From the NCBI GenBank assembly GCA_948602995.1, contig CAPEBR010000006.1:84804-148803 (forward strand): a DNA stretch of 64,000 bases. Reading direction: 5' to 3'. Below are positions 7,421-17,122 of this stretch, piece after piece. The first letter of the stretch is position 1, and the number at the start of each line of letters is the position of its first letter. A program made the position numbers and the translations under genes. The stretch comes from an uncultured Dorea sp. (GTDB taxonomy: Bacteria; Bacillota; Clostridia; Lachnospirales; Lachnospiraceae). Below the pieces are notes generated by a model that was not told the DNA's origin, made no database searches, and saw only the letters and a list, made by a program, of their open reading frames with translations.

Positions 7421-8788
7421 CTACATATGTTTCCTTTGCATTCCCACCACACATTCTGTGTGATAAGTCCCCGGGAATAAATCAACCCCCGCCATCTTCT
7501 CCACCCTGTATCCTCTCCCCTGCAGCATCTCCAGATCCCTCGCCAGGCTGCTGGGCTTACAGGCAATATACACCATCCGCTCCACCCCAAAGTTCGTAAT
7601 CCGCTCCAACGCCTTCGGATTCACTCCGTCCCTCGGCGGATCCAGCACAATCAGGTCCGGCATCTCCCGAAGCTCGTCAATCACCTTCAGCACATCCCCT
7701 GCCCAGAATGTACAATTAGAAAGCCCGTTAAGCCTTGCATTCTCCCTTGCAGCATTCACCGCCTCCTCCACGATCTCCACGCCCACGACCTTCTCTGCCA
7801 CCGGCGCCAGGATCTGCGCAATGGTTCCGGTTCCGCTGTAAAGGTCGAAGATGACCTTATCCTTTGTATCCCCGATATACTCCCTCACGATCTCGTACAG
7901 CACTTCGGCTCCAAGCGAGTTTGTCTGAAAGAAGGAAAATGGTGTAATCTTAAACCTAAGCCCCAAAAGCTCTTCATAGAAATAATCCTGCCCATACAGA
8001 ACTTCAGTCCCCTCATCCTTCACCACATCCGCCACACTGTCATTTCTCGTATGCAGTATCCCTGCAACTTTGCCTTCAAGAGGAAGCTTAAGAAGCCTGT
8101 CCACCCACTCCCCAAGGTCAGGTGCACTCTCCCCTGTTGTCACCAGGTCTATCAGGATCTCCTTCGTCTTCACCGCCTTCCTCACAAGCAGGTGACGGAA
8201 ATAGCCCGTATGCCTCATCCTATGATAATATGGAAGATTCGTCTCCCGGGCATACTCCAGGGTACATGCAAGTACCCTCCTGTAATCCTCATCCACGATC
8301 TGGCAGTCTGTCACATTTACAATATCATGGAAGCTTCCCCGTCTGTGCATGCCAAGAGCCAGGGGACCGTCCTTATATTCATCTCCAAAGGAAAACTCCA
8401 TCTTATTACGATAGCCGTACACAGCCGGGGACGGCTTTACACCCTCCCAAATGTATGCTCCGTCAACCGCCGCATCCATCATGGCCTTAATCTGCCCCTC
8501 CTTCAGCCTGAGCTGCTCCTCATAAGGCAGGTTCTGATAAGTGCAGCCCCCGCACTCCCCGAAATGGGGACATGCCGGCTCCCTCTCAAGCGGAGAGGCC
8601 TCAAGAATTTCAAGAATCCGGCCCTCTGCCTTCTCTCTCCTTACCTTATTTACCGAAAAACGCACTCTCTGTCCAGGAATCCCGTTTTTTACAATCACCG
8701 TCCTGCCTTCCTCAGGCAGCACAATTCTGCCCTTATTCGGAAACTCCACTGATTCTACAATCCCTTCATAGACCTGTCCCTTTCTCAT
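7421..8788 (-). CDS. rlmD: 23S rRNA (uracil-5-)-methyltransferase RlmD/RumA family
   Basis: A 455-residue protein with, in order, a TRAM domain (residues 1-60, GIVESVEFPNKGRIVLPEEG), a four-cysteine iron-sulfur site (CPHFGECGGCTYQN), and a C-terminal SAM methyltransferase domain with FQTNSLGAEVLY, FDLYSGTGTIAQ and the catalytic cysteine in YIACKPSSLARDLEML. DPPRDGVNP is the usual active-site loop. The family forms 5-methyluridine in rRNA (or tRNA in some members) in the cytoplasm. The catalytic loop has CKP where CNP is more common. It stands alone with no operon partner nearby. Confidence 0.9.
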   Translation of the reverse strand: MRKGQVYEGIVESVEFPNKGRIVLPEEGRTVIVKNGIPGQRVRFSVNKVRREKAEGRILEILEASPLEREPACPHFGECGGCTYQNLPYEEQLRLKEGQIKAMMDAAVDGAYIWEGVKPSPAVYGYRNKMEFSFGDEYKDGPLALGMHRRGSFHDIVNVTDCQIVDEDYRRVLACTLEYARETNLPYYHRMRHTGYFRHLLVRKAVKTKEILIDLVTTGESAPDLGEWVDRLLKLPLEGKVAGILHTRNDSVADVVKDEGTEVLYGQDYFYEELLGLRFKITPFSFFQTNSLGAEVLYEIVREYIGDTKDKVIFDLYSGTGTIAQILAPVAEKVVGVEIVEEAVNAARENARLNGLSNCTFWAGDVLKVIDELREMPDLIVLDPPRDGVNPKALERITNFGVERMVYIACKPSSLARDLEMLQGRGYRVEKMAGVDLFPGTYHTECVVGMQRKHM

Positions 8789-8881
8789 ACCGTACCCGTC
8801 CCATTTCCTTTCCTGTATTTCTCATACTGTGGAATGAATTTTCAAACACGCTCTAATGCACTCCCACAATCCTGTCATGAT

Positions 8882-8908
8882 AAAAGCAGGCATTCTGCCT
8901 GCTTTTTT
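8882..8908. terminator. Terminator, possibly bidirectional
   Basis: AAAAGCAGGCA and TGCCTGCTTTTTT form an 11-bp stem with a TTC loop. It lies about 50 bp past the end of the small membrane-protein gene, between it and rlmD. Confidence 0.8.
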
Positions 8909-8959
8909 CCTTTAACACAATCATCTTGTAACTGTTCGGTACCTTCGCAGTTACATGCT

Positions 8960-9202
8960 CTATACCTGATCTTCCTCGTTAAAGAAGTCATCGTCAAAAT
9001 CATCTTCGAAATCTTCCTCAAAGTCTTCCAGATAATCCGGTGTAAAGAAGCAGTATACCGCATAAGCGATTGCTGCCACTGCTGCCACTGCACCTACGAT
9101 TGCAAGGACCCACAGAACAGTCTTACACTGCTTATCCTCTTCCTTTTTATTTACCAGTTCATTTAATTTTGACGCTGCAATAAGTTCTTCTACTCTACTC
9201 AT
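8960..9202 (-). CDS. Small single-pass membrane protein with acidic tail
   Basis: An 80-residue protein: a polar N-terminus (MSRVEELIAASKLNELVNKKEED), one hydrophobic span (VLWVLAIVGAVAAVAAIAYA, about 29-48), and an Asp/Glu-rich tail with repeated EDFEDDF units. AAAGGAG precedes the ATG, and a TATAAT-like box sits at 9232-9237 on the same strand. Similar small proteins occur in Lachnospiraceae next to housekeeping genes, without known function. Confidence 0.7.
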   Translation of the reverse strand: MSRVEELIAASKLNELVNKKEEDKQCKTVLWVLAIVGAVAAVAAIAYAVYCFFTPDYLEDFEEDFEDDFDDDFFNEEDQV

Positions 9203-9394
9203 GCCCCCGCTCCTTTCTTTTTTCTATCCTTATTATACCATTATCAAGCCAAGATTACTACTCATTTATTCCAAAATCTTCATCAAATATTATAATGCCA
9301 TTCCAGTTCACATCCGCGCCATTCGCAAAAACGCATCTACGATGCTTTTCCGCCGCTTCGCGGCTAATTTTGCTCATAAACCGGCGCTCCCTTC

Positions 9395-9454
9395 GTCAGC
9401 CACCATCCTGATAAGTCCTTGTGCACGCACAAACTTATCAGGATAATGGCTGAC
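9395..9454. repeat. Long near-perfect hairpin downstream of pcrA
   Basis: GTCAGCCA...ATCCTGATAAG... pairs with ...CTTATCAGGAT...TGGCTGAC over most of 60 bases, with small mismatched bubbles and a GTGCACGCAC tip. It ends 14 bp past the pcrA stop and could end its transcript or be a mobile hairpin repeat. Confidence 0.7.
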
Positions 9455-9468
9455 GTGTGAACTGTAAT

Positions 9469-11712
9469 TTATATTTTTTGAAGCTTCGCAAACATGGCAA
9501 ACATCTTCTTTCTCCCCGCGCTGTCGAAATCTACCGTCACTTCATAATCACGCCCGCCGGATACAATACTTGCCACGGTTCCTTCACCGAACTTCACATG
9601 TTTTACGCGGTCGCCTTCCGCATAACCCGGTCCGTCTCCTGCAGGCTTTCCGAACTGCTGTGCCGGCTTTAAGGCAGCGAATGCCTTGGAGTGGAAGGCC
9701 TGCTTTGCCTGCTGGTGCGCCGCCAGCTTTGCTGCCACCGGGAGATCCTCCATTTCCTTTTTCTCGAACGCATTTCCTGTGGAAACCAGCTCCTGGGGAA
9801 TCTCCTTTAGGAAACGGGACATCTTATTATACTGGGTCTCGCCCCGGATTACCCGCCTTCTTGCATATGTAAGCATCAGTTCTTCCTTTGCCCTCGTAAT
9901 TCCCACGTAGCAGAGCCTGCGCTCTTCCTCTACTCCTTCCGGGTCATCTGATGTGATGGTCAGATAGCTTGGGAAGATTCCGTCCTCCATTCCTGCCAGA
10001 TACACCCGGGGGAATTCCAGTCCTTTGGCGCTGTGAAGAGTCATGAGCATGACATAGTCACTGCTTTCATCCAGGCTGTCAATGTCCGCCACCAGTGCCA
10101 CTTCCTCTAAAAATCCGCTTAAAGTCACCGGAATATCACTGTCCGCACAGGCTTCCTCATAGGCCGCAATCTTGCTCAGAAGCTCGTCGATATTTTCGAT
10201 CCTCGCCTTTGCATCCTCCGCATCATCCGCCTCCAGGCTGTCAATATACCCGGTTTCCTCTATAATCTCCTTCATCAGGTCAGAAACTGACAGATCCTTT
10301 GCGTCTGTCCGGAAATGCTCGATGAGTGCCACGAAAGATTCCAGCTTCTGGGCTCCCCTTCCGATATTCGGAATCAAGTCTGCTGCCCTTAGCGCTCCGT
10401 AAAATCCAGTCTCATGCTCTACAGCATATTCCTGCACCCGGTTGATACTGGTAAGCCCAATGCCTCTTCTCGGCACATTTACAATCCTGCGGACTGCAAG
10501 GTCATCTCTTCCATTATCCACCGTTTTCAAATAGGAAAGGAGATCCTTGATTTCCCGCCTTGCGTAGAAATTAATACCGCCTATAATCTTATACGGAATA
10601 TTGGCTGTCACGAACTTCTCCTCAAAGATACGGGACTGGGCATTGGTACGATACAGGATGGCATGGTCATGGTATTCCCCGTCGCCCCGGTTCACTCGCT
10701 CCTTAATATCGTCCGCAATATATTCCGCCTCATCATAAGCCGTATCAAACTGGTGCAACCCGATCTGTTCGCCATCGCCGTTTTCCGTCCACAGGGCCTT
10801 TTCCTTCCTTCCCTTATTATTCTTAATTACCGCATTTGCCGCATTTAAAATGGTGCTCGTTGAACGGTAGTTCTGCTCCAGCTTAACCACTGATGCATCC
10901 TCGAATACCTTCTCAAAATTCAGGATGTTCTTAATGTCAGCCCCCCGGAACTTATAGATGGACTGATCGTCATCCCCCACCACACACAGATTCCTGTACC
11001 TGGAAGACAGAAGCCGGATCAGTTCAAACTGCACGAAATTCGTGTCCTGGTACTCATCCACCATGATATAGCGGAAACGCTCCTGGTAGTGCTCCAGTAC
11101 ATCTGCCTGTGTCTGAAACAGCTGGACCGTCTTCACAAGCAGGTCGTCAAAATCCAGTGCATTATTTGCCCGAAGCTGCTTCTCATACTCTGCATAGACC
11201 TCTGCCACCTTCCTGCTTCCGTAATCCCCCCCGGCTTCCAGCATCAGCTCTTCCGGAGTAATCAGCTCGTCCTTTGCATGGGATACTGCACTTAAAAGCA
11301 TCCGTTCCTTATAAATCTTTGTGTCAATATTCAGAAGCCTGCAGATTTCCTTCATCAGTGTCTTCTGATCGTCTGAGTCATAGATGGTAAAATTCGTATC
11401 ATATCCCAGCAGGCCGATATGTCTTCGCAGAATCCTGACGCATAAGGAGTGGAAGGTACTCACCCAGATGCTCTCCGCTCCATACTCCACCAGCTGGTCC
11501 ACACGCTCCCGCATCTCCCGCGCTGCCTTATTGGTAAAGGTAATGGCAAGGATATTCCATGGATTCACCCCTTTCTCCTCAATCAAATAGGCAACCCTGT
11601 GTGTCAGAACCCTGGTCTTCCCTGAACCTGCCCCCGCAAGAATCAGAAGGGGCCCTTCCGTATTATATACCGCCTCCTGCTGTTTATCATTCAGTGTATC
11701 ATAAATACTCAA
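9469..11712 (-). CDS. pcrA: ATP-dependent DNA helicase PcrA/UvrD
   Basis: A 747-residue superfamily-1 helicase. All motifs can be read: Q-motif LNDKQQEAV, Walker A LAGAGSGKTRVLTHR, motif II VDEYQDTNFVQ, motif III VGDDDQSIYKFRGAD, motif IV LEQNYRST, motif V TLHSAKGLEF and motif VI RRLCYVGITRAKEEL. The C-terminus ends in the KFGEGTV...VDFDSAGRKK block typical of PcrA. It unwinds DNA 3' to 5' in repair and rolling-circle replication. The start is a TTG at 11712 with AAGGAAA upstream; no ATG fits the Q-motif position. It is not in an obvious operon. Confidence 0.95.
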   Translation of the reverse strand: MSIYDTLNDKQQEAVYNTEGPLLILAGAGSGKTRVLTHRVAYLIEEKGVNPWNILAITFTNKAAREMRERVDQLVEYGAESIWVSTFHSLCVRILRRHIGLLGYDTNFTIYDSDDQKTLMKEICRLLNIDTKIYKERMLLSAVSHAKDELITPEELMLEAGGDYGSRKVAEVYAEYEKQLRANNALDFDDLLVKTVQLFQTQADVLEHYQERFRYIMVDEYQDTNFVQFELIRLLSSRYRNLCVVGDDDQSIYKFRGADIKNILNFEKVFEDASVVKLEQNYRSTSTILNAANAVIKNNKGRKEKALWTENGDGEQIGLHQFDTAYDEAEYIADDIKERVNRGDGEYHDHAILYRTNAQSRIFEEKFVTANIPYKIIGGINFYARREIKDLLSYLKTVDNGRDDLAVRRIVNVPRRGIGLTSINRVQEYAVEHETGFYGALRAADLIPNIGRGAQKLESFVALIEHFRTDAKDLSVSDLMKEIIEETGYIDSLEADDAEDAKARIENIDELLSKIAAYEEACADSDIPVTLSGFLEEVALVADIDSLDESSDYVMLMTLHSAKGLEFPRVYLAGMEDGIFPSYLTITSDDPEGVEEERRLCYVGITRAKEELMLTYARRRVIRGETQYNKMSRFLKEIPQELVSTGNAFEKKEMEDLPVAAKLAAHQQAKQAFHSKAFAALKPAQQFGKPAGDGPGYAEGDRVKHVKFGEGTVASIVSGGRDYEVTVDFDSAGRKKMFAMFAKLQKI

Positions 11713-11799
11713 AGCTGTTATTTCCTTTCTACTTTCGTTTCCACTTTTCTTAATAGTAAGCCGCTTATGTTATAGTATAACACGGCCGCATGTTCTGTG

Positions 11800-12582
11800 T
11801 CATAATCTTTCGGGAAATAAATAATTTTCTTTTCTTCCCGCGCACTTTTTCTTCATTCCCCTTCCTGCCATAAAGAGCATCCATCTGTTGTTTCTCCTCG
11901 CCTGCACCGGACAGGCAGAGATACAGTGCATACAGGAAATGCATTTTTCCTTATCCACATGCTCCGGGTGTTCCACCAGGATTGCCTGCACCGGGCATTC
12001 CTCTGCACATTTGCCGCAGCGGTTACACCGTCTTCCTGCCTCTGGTTTAAAAGGCACGCCGTGGTATTCCCTGTACGGGCGGCTGCCGGGAACCGAGAGC
12101 TCTGGCAGCTCTTTGCCGGAATCAAGCGCTTTCTTTATTTTAGAAGCATATTCTGTCAGCTCCTTCTCGTCCTGCGCATCCGGCCTTCCGGCTGCAAACT
12201 GGCGGAGAATAGAATGCTCTGCTACTGCAGCCACAGCAGCCACACATGCAAACCCTGCAGCATCCAGTATATCCTTTAATTCCACCAGCGTATCATCAAA
12301 CTCTCTGTTTCCGTAAACCACGGCCAGTACTGCCCGTGCCCCGTTTCCCTTCATCTTCCTCAATCTGTCAGCCGCAGGCTCCGGTACTCTTCCGCCGAAA
12401 GACGGAACTGCCACAATGCAGAGATCCCCTGCGGAAAGCTGCTCTTCCTGACCATTCCTGTCTTTCTTATTTTCCGGCCTCATCAGGTCTGTCGTTCTCT
12501 CCGGTCCGTTCCATACACGGCAGAGTATATCTGAAACCTTCTTCGTTCCGCCAGTGGGGCTGAAATATATCTGATAAATCAT
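11800..12582 (-). CDS. EFR1-type flavodoxin/ferredoxin fusion protein
   Basis: The N-terminus has a flavodoxin-like FMN loop (YFSPTGGTKKVSD) and the C-terminus a two-cluster ferredoxin domain with C-x2-C-x2-C-x3-C sets (CNRCGKCAEECPVQAI and CISCMHCISACPVQAR). The start is taken at 12582, 11 bases after GGAGG, because the longer frame adds a poorly supported leader. The layout matches the EFR1 family of electron carriers in anaerobes, acting in the cytoplasm on an unknown partner. A central region has runs of alanine (VAAVAAVAEH). It is separate from the ABC genes upstream. Confidence 0.8.
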   Translation of the reverse strand: MIYQIYFSPTGGTKKVSDILCRVWNGPERTTDLMRPENKKDRNGQEEQLSAGDLCIVAVPSFGGRVPEPAADRLRKMKGNGARAVLAVVYGNREFDDTLVELKDILDAAGFACVAAVAAVAEHSILRQFAAGRPDAQDEKELTEYASKIKKALDSGKELPELSVPGSRPYREYHGVPFKPEAGRRCNRCGKCAEECPVQAILVEHPEHVDKEKCISCMHCISACPVQARRNNRWMLFMAGRGMKKKCAGRKENYLFPERL

Positions 12583-12687
12583 ATCCTGTTTTTCCTCCAT
12601 CTGCTCTTTACATTTCCTAAGCACTGATCACATTCCCGGCATAACCGGATGCCGCCCATATGTATCACTCAGTCTTTTTTTATTCCT

Positions 12688-14592
12688 TTATGCGCTGATG
12701 GCATTTCCCGTATAAAGCTGGTAATACCTTCCTTTTTCTTCCAAAAGCTGTTCATGGGTTCCGCGTTCAATGATCCTGCCCTGCTCCAGCACCATAATGC
12801 AGTCTGAATTGCGCACTGTGGACAGCCTGTGGGCAATAACAAATGTTGTTCTTCCCTTCATCAGCTTATCCATGCCATCCTGCACGATCCGTTCTGTTCT
12901 TGTGTCAATGGAACTGGTCGCCTCATCCAAGATCAGAACCGGCGGATCCGCCACCGCCGCCCTTGCGATGGCAAGGAGCTGACGCTGCCCCTGGCTTAAG
13001 TTCGCCCCGTCCCCGGTAAGCATGGTGTCATAGCCATCAGGAAGCCTCCGGATAAAACCGTCTGCGTTGGCAAGCTTTGCCGCTGCCGTCACCTCTTCAT
13101 CAGTTGCGCTAAGTTTCCCGAACCGGATATTCTCCCGCACGGTTCCGGTAAATAAATGGGTATCCTGCAGCACGATCCCAAGAGACCGCCTCAAGTCGTC
13201 CTTTTTAATCTTATTCACATTAATCCCGTCATACCGGATTTTCCCGTCCTGAATGTCATAAAAACGATTGATCAGGTTGGTAATGGTAGTTTTTCCCGCT
13301 CCCGTAGATCCCACAAACGCAATCTTCTGCCCGGGCTCTGCAAAGAGCTTTACATCATGGAGCACGATTTTTTCATCTGTGTATCCAAAGTCCACGCCGT
13401 CAAAGACAACATCGCCTTTTACCTCCACATAATCCACGCTCTGGTCTGCCTGGTGCACATGCTTCCATGCCCAGCGGCCGGTTCTCTCCTCACATTCCTT
13501 AAGCACGCCGTTTTCTTCCTTCACATTTACGAGTGTCACGTATCCGTTATCTGTCTCCGCCTTCTCGTCCAAAAGCGCGAAGATACGCTCTGCTCCTGCC
13601 ATTGCCATGACAATGGCATTCATCTGCATGCTCACCTGGTTTATGGGCATACTGAAGCTTTTGTTAAAGGTAAGAAAGCTCGCAAGTCCCCCGAGTGTCA
13701 GCCCAAAGCTCCCTTTCAGGGCAAGGGTTCCCCCCACAATGGCGCAGACCACATAGCTGACATTTCCAAGCTGGGCATTGATGGGGCCCAGGAAATTGGC
13801 AAAGGTATTAGCTTTGTCCGCGCTTTCGAACAGTTTGTCATTCCTTTCCCTGAATTCTGTCTTGCAGGCCTCCTCCCGGCAGAATACCTTGACCACCTTC
13901 TGCCCGTTCATCATTTCCTCAATATAACCATTTACCGCACCCAGATTTTTCTGCTGCTCTAGAAAATATTTCCCGCTCATGCCGGCAGATTTTTTCGAAC
14001 AGAATACCATAACCGCCACCATCAGAAGCGTAACCCCTGTCAGCGGCACACTTAAGACCAACATGCTGATAAATACGCTGATGATGGTAAATCCGCTGTT
14101 CACAAGCTGTGGAATACTCTGGCTGATCATCTGTCTGAGGGTGTCAATATCATTGGTATACACAGACATAATATCCCCGTGGGCATGGGTGTCAAAATAC
14201 TTGACAGGAAGTTTCTCCATATGGGAAAACAGATCGTCCCTTAAGTCTCTCAGTGTTCCCTGTGTTACATTGATCATAATCCGGTTATGCCCGTAGCTTG
14301 CAAGAATCCCCACTGCATAAAAGCCTGCCACCCGGAAAATCGCATGCAGCAGAGGCGTAAAATTCGGGTTTTCTGTAAGAAGAAACGGCGTAATATAGTC
14401 ATCAATCAGGTTCTTCATAAATAAGGTTCCCTGTACATTACATAAAACCCCGGTCAAAATCAGCACGATCACTGCCACATAATGGAGCCCATATTTCTGA
14501 AATACATATTTCATAAGCCGCAGGAACAGCTTTCCCGGATTTTTTACTCCTGATTTCATTCCCCGCGGCCCTCTGTTCATAGGTCCTGCCAT
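12688..14592 (-). CDS. ABC exporter half-transporter, canonical partner of a heterodimer
   Basis: A 634-residue protein with six membrane helices in the first 320 residues and a C-terminal ATPase: Walker A GSTGAGKTTI, signature LSQGQRQLL, Walker B plus catalytic glutamate LILDEATSSID, and the switch histidine in VIAHRLSTV. About 35 extra residues sit just before the ATPase domain. It begins 4 bp after the partner gene ends, so both are co-translated. The pair resembles BmrC/BmrD- or TM287/288-type multidrug or lipid exporters; the substrate cannot be told. Confidence 0.9.
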   Translation of the reverse strand: MAGPMNRGPRGMKSGVKNPGKLFLRLMKYVFQKYGLHYVAVIVLILTGVLCNVQGTLFMKNLIDDYITPFLLTENPNFTPLLHAIFRVAGFYAVGILASYGHNRIMINVTQGTLRDLRDDLFSHMEKLPVKYFDTHAHGDIMSVYTNDIDTLRQMISQSIPQLVNSGFTIISVFISMLVLSVPLTGVTLLMVAVMVFCSKKSAGMSGKYFLEQQKNLGAVNGYIEEMMNGQKVVKVFCREEACKTEFRERNDKLFESADKANTFANFLGPINAQLGNVSYVVCAIVGGTLALKGSFGLTLGGLASFLTFNKSFSMPINQVSMQMNAIVMAMAGAERIFALLDEKAETDNGYVTLVNVKEENGVLKECEERTGRWAWKHVHQADQSVDYVEVKGDVVFDGVDFGYTDEKIVLHDVKLFAEPGQKIAFVGSTGAGKTTITNLINRFYDIQDGKIRYDGINVNKIKKDDLRRSLGIVLQDTHLFTGTVRENIRFGKLSATDEEVTAAAKLANADGFIRRLPDGYDTMLTGDGANLSQGQRQLLAIARAAVADPPVLILDEATSSIDTRTERIVQDGMDKLMKGRTTFVIAHRLSTVRNSDCIMVLEQGRIIERGTHEQLLEEKGRYYQLYTGNAISA

Positions 14593-14595
14593 CTT

Positions 14596-16344
14596 CTACT
14601 CACCTGCCTTTTCATCAAAATCACCGCCGCCCTTTGTCTGTGACTCATAGACCTCGCGGTAAATCTCATTTTTTTCAAGAAGCTCCTCATGAGTACCGAA
14701 TCCATGGACGCGCCCCTCCTCCATAACAATGATCCGGTCCGCATCCTGCACACTGGCGATACGCTGGGCAATAATAAGCTTCGTGGTATCTGGAATCTCC
14801 TCCCGGAAGGCCCGCCGGATCTTCCCGTCCGTTGCCGTATCCACCGCGCTGGTGCTGTCGTCCAGTATGAGGATCTTCGGCTTTTTAAGAAGCGCCCTTG
14901 CAATACAGAGCCTCTGCTTCTGCCCGCCGGACACATTGCTTCCTCCCTGCTCGATATGAGTCTGATAGCTGCCCGGAAACCTCTCAATAAATTCATCCGC
15001 GCAGGCAAGGCGGCAGGCCGCCTTACATTCTTCCTCAGAGGCATCCGGGTTTCCCCATCTCAAATTGTCTAGAATCGTTCCGGAAAATAACACATTGTTC
15101 TGCAACACCACAGACACCTGGTCCCGCAGCACTTCCATATCATAATCCTTTACATTGCAGCCGCCCACCAGCACTTCTCCTCCTGTCACATCATAAAGCC
15201 TGCTGATCAGACCTGCCAGGCTGCTCTTTGCACTTCCGGTTCCTCCGATAATCCCAATGGTCTCTCCGGATTTCACAGTCAGGCTGATGTCCTTAAGCAC
15301 CGGCTCGCTGCTCTCCTTTTTGTAAGCAAAGTACACCTTGTCAAACACAATGCTTCCGTCCTTTACCTCCATAAGGGGATGATCCGGGTTCTTAAGATCG
15401 CTGGTCTCGTTTAACACCTCTGAAATTCTCCTTGCACTTGCCATACTCATGGAAATCATGACAAATACCATGGACAGCATCATCAGACTCATCAGAATAT
15501 TCATGCAGTATGTAAGAAGACTCATAAGCTCCCCGGTAGTGAGTGAATCCACAACAATCATCTTTGCCCCGATCCAGCTGATCAGAAGGATGCAGGAGTA
15601 CACAGTGAACATCATAAGCGGGCCGTTGTAGACCAGATTTTTCTCAGCCTTAAAGAAAATGCGGTATATGTTCTCGCTGGCTCTCTTGAATTTTTCTGTC
15701 TCCTGGGACTCCCTTACATATGCCTTCACAACACGGATTGCCGACACATTTTCCTGTACAGAGGCATTCATATCATCGTATTTCGGAAATGCCTGCTGAA
15801 AGTACCTTGTAGCCCGGCTCATGATCAGGAACAAAAGAACCCCCAGGATCACGACTGCCGCCAGATAAATACTGGAAAGCCTTGCATTAATGGTAAAAGC
15901 CATGACCATTGCGCAGACCAGGCTCGCCGGCGCCCTGGTGAACATCCGCAGGGTCATCTGATAGGCATTCTGAATGTTGGTCACGTCTGTAGTCAGACGG
16001 GTAACCAGCCCCGCAGTGCTGTATTTGTCAATATTAGAAAATGAAAAAGTCTGGATATTGTTGAACATGGCAACACGCAGATTCTTCGCAAATCCTGCAG
16101 AGGCTTTTGCACCAAAACGTCCGCCGCCAATCCCCGCAAACAGCCCCACGAGCGCCGCCGCAATCATAAGGACGCCCACCCGGTAAATATGCCCGATGTC
16201 CCCTGCATTCACCCCCTTGTCAATAATGGATGCCATGAGATAGGGGATGACCATCTCCATCAGCACTTCAAGAATCATAAAGAGAGGCGTAACCACAGAC
16301 GCTCTCTTATATTCCTTTACTTCCTTTAATAATGTCCGAAGCAT
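14596..16344 (-). CDS. ABC exporter half-transporter with a degenerate ATP site
   Basis: The first gene of the pair. GGAGGG precedes the ATG at 16344. The 582-residue product has the six-helix export domain and an ATPase with Walker A GGTGSAKSS, signature NVSGGQKQRL and Walker B LILDDSTSAVD. The residue after the Walker B aspartate, normally a catalytic glutamate, is aspartate here, and the switch region reads IIAQRIASV with Gln instead of His. That marks the weak site of a heterodimeric exporter; the other half carries the full site. Confidence 0.9.
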   Translation of the reverse strand: MLRTLLKEVKEYKRASVVTPLFMILEVLMEMVIPYLMASIIDKGVNAGDIGHIYRVGVLMIAAALVGLFAGIGGGRFGAKASAGFAKNLRVAMFNNIQTFSFSNIDKYSTAGLVTRLTTDVTNIQNAYQMTLRMFTRAPASLVCAMVMAFTINARLSSIYLAAVVILGVLLFLIMSRATRYFQQAFPKYDDMNASVQENVSAIRVVKAYVRESQETEKFKRASENIYRIFFKAEKNLVYNGPLMMFTVYSCILLISWIGAKMIVVDSLTTGELMSLLTYCMNILMSLMMLSMVFVMISMSMASARRISEVLNETSDLKNPDHPLMEVKDGSIVFDKVYFAYKKESSEPVLKDISLTVKSGETIGIIGGTGSAKSSLAGLISRLYDVTGGEVLVGGCNVKDYDMEVLRDQVSVVLQNNVLFSGTILDNLRWGNPDASEEECKAACRLACADEFIERFPGSYQTHIEQGGSNVSGGQKQRLCIARALLKKPKILILDDSTSAVDTATDGKIRRAFREEIPDTTKLIIAQRIASVQDADRIIVMEEGRVHGFGTHEELLEKNEIYREVYESQTKGGGDFDEKAGE

Positions 16345-16434
16345 CAAATCCCTCCTTTACTAACTCATTGTATATGGATAAAATTTTAATGTCAAAGGCT
16401 ATTTTTAAGATTTTAGATATCTTATAAAAAGCTC

Positions 16435-16463
16435 TTGCCATCTAGTTTTTAATACTATATAAT
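16435..16463 (+). promoter_or_regulatory. Sigma-A-type promoter of the DUF1836 gene
   Basis: TTGCCA and TATAAT lie 17 bp apart, 21 bp before the start codon at 16485, leaving a very short leader. Confidence 0.7.
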
Positions 16464-16484
16464 AACTGTATTGAGGTGAAAAAT

Positions 16485-17102
16485 ATGGTGATTGATACAA
16501 AGGATATGCTGGGCAGCATCCTGTCGAGCATTGCACGGATTGACTATATCAAGCTGGATGACATTCCGAATATTGATCTTTATATGGATCAGGTTACTAC
16601 TTTTATGGAAGAGCAGTTAGCTTCCACCAAGCGGTACGATGATGACAAGATCCTGACAAAGACCATGATCAACAATTATACGAAGAACAATCTGCTGCCC
16701 CCTCCGGTGAAGAAAAAGTACTCCAGGGAACACGTTCTTGTCATGATCTTTATCTACTATTTTAAAAATATCCTTTCCATCAAGGATATTGAGACACTGC
16801 TTGCACCCATAACGGATAAATACTTTCGTAACGGAAGCGACTTTAATATTACTTCTATCTACGAAGAAGTCTGCAAGCAGGAAGTGTCCCGCATCGATGC
16901 CATGCAGAAAGATGTTGCCAAAGCCTACCATCAGGCAATGGAATCCTTTGAGCAGGATGGGATCAAGGAAGAGGACCGGGATTATTTCCGTCTGTTTTCT
17001 TTCATCTCTTCCTTAAGCTTTGATGTCTATGTAAAAAAGCTTTTGATTGAAAAACTAATTAACGAGCTTCCCGAGCCAGATCACGATAAGAAGAAAAAAT
17101 AG
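16485..17102 (+). CDS. DUF1836 family protein (BS_ykrK-like)
   Basis: A 205-residue soluble helical protein. An N-terminal helix bundle is followed by KTMINNYTKNNLLPPPVKKKYSREHVLVMIF, the hallmark of DUF1836, where a MerR-like winged helix is suspected. ATG 16485 is chosen over an upstream GTG because GAGG sits 8 bases before it. The family is thought to be regulatory, on structure only. It has its own promoter and terminator and is transcribed opposite to the flanking genes. Confidence 0.8.
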   Translation: MVIDTKDMLGSILSSIARIDYIKLDDIPNIDLYMDQVTTFMEEQLASTKRYDDDKILTKTMINNYTKNNLLPPPVKKKYSREHVLVMIFIYYFKNILSIKDIETLLAPITDKYFRNGSDFNITSIYEEVCKQEVSRIDAMQKDVAKAYHQAMESFEQDGIKEEDRDYFRLFSFISSLSFDVYVKKLLIEKLINELPEPDHDKKKK

Positions 17103-17121
17103 GGCGCACGCCCTATTTTTT
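17101..17121. terminator. Terminator between convergent DUF1836 and yerC genes
   Basis: AGGGCG and CGCCCT form a short strong stem directly on the DUF1836 stop, followed by seven T. It could serve the plus-strand gene and, less well, the opposite one. Confidence 0.85.
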
Positions 17122-17122
17122 C

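Noticed and set aside
8051..8752. Plus-strand ORF in rlmD
   Set aside because: Shadow of the rlmD gene: low complexity, no ribosome site.
13156..13962. A long plus-strand ORF across an ABC exporter gene
   Set aside because: It is a mirror of the coding bias of the minus-strand ABC exporter gene, has no start signals and no recognisable domain.
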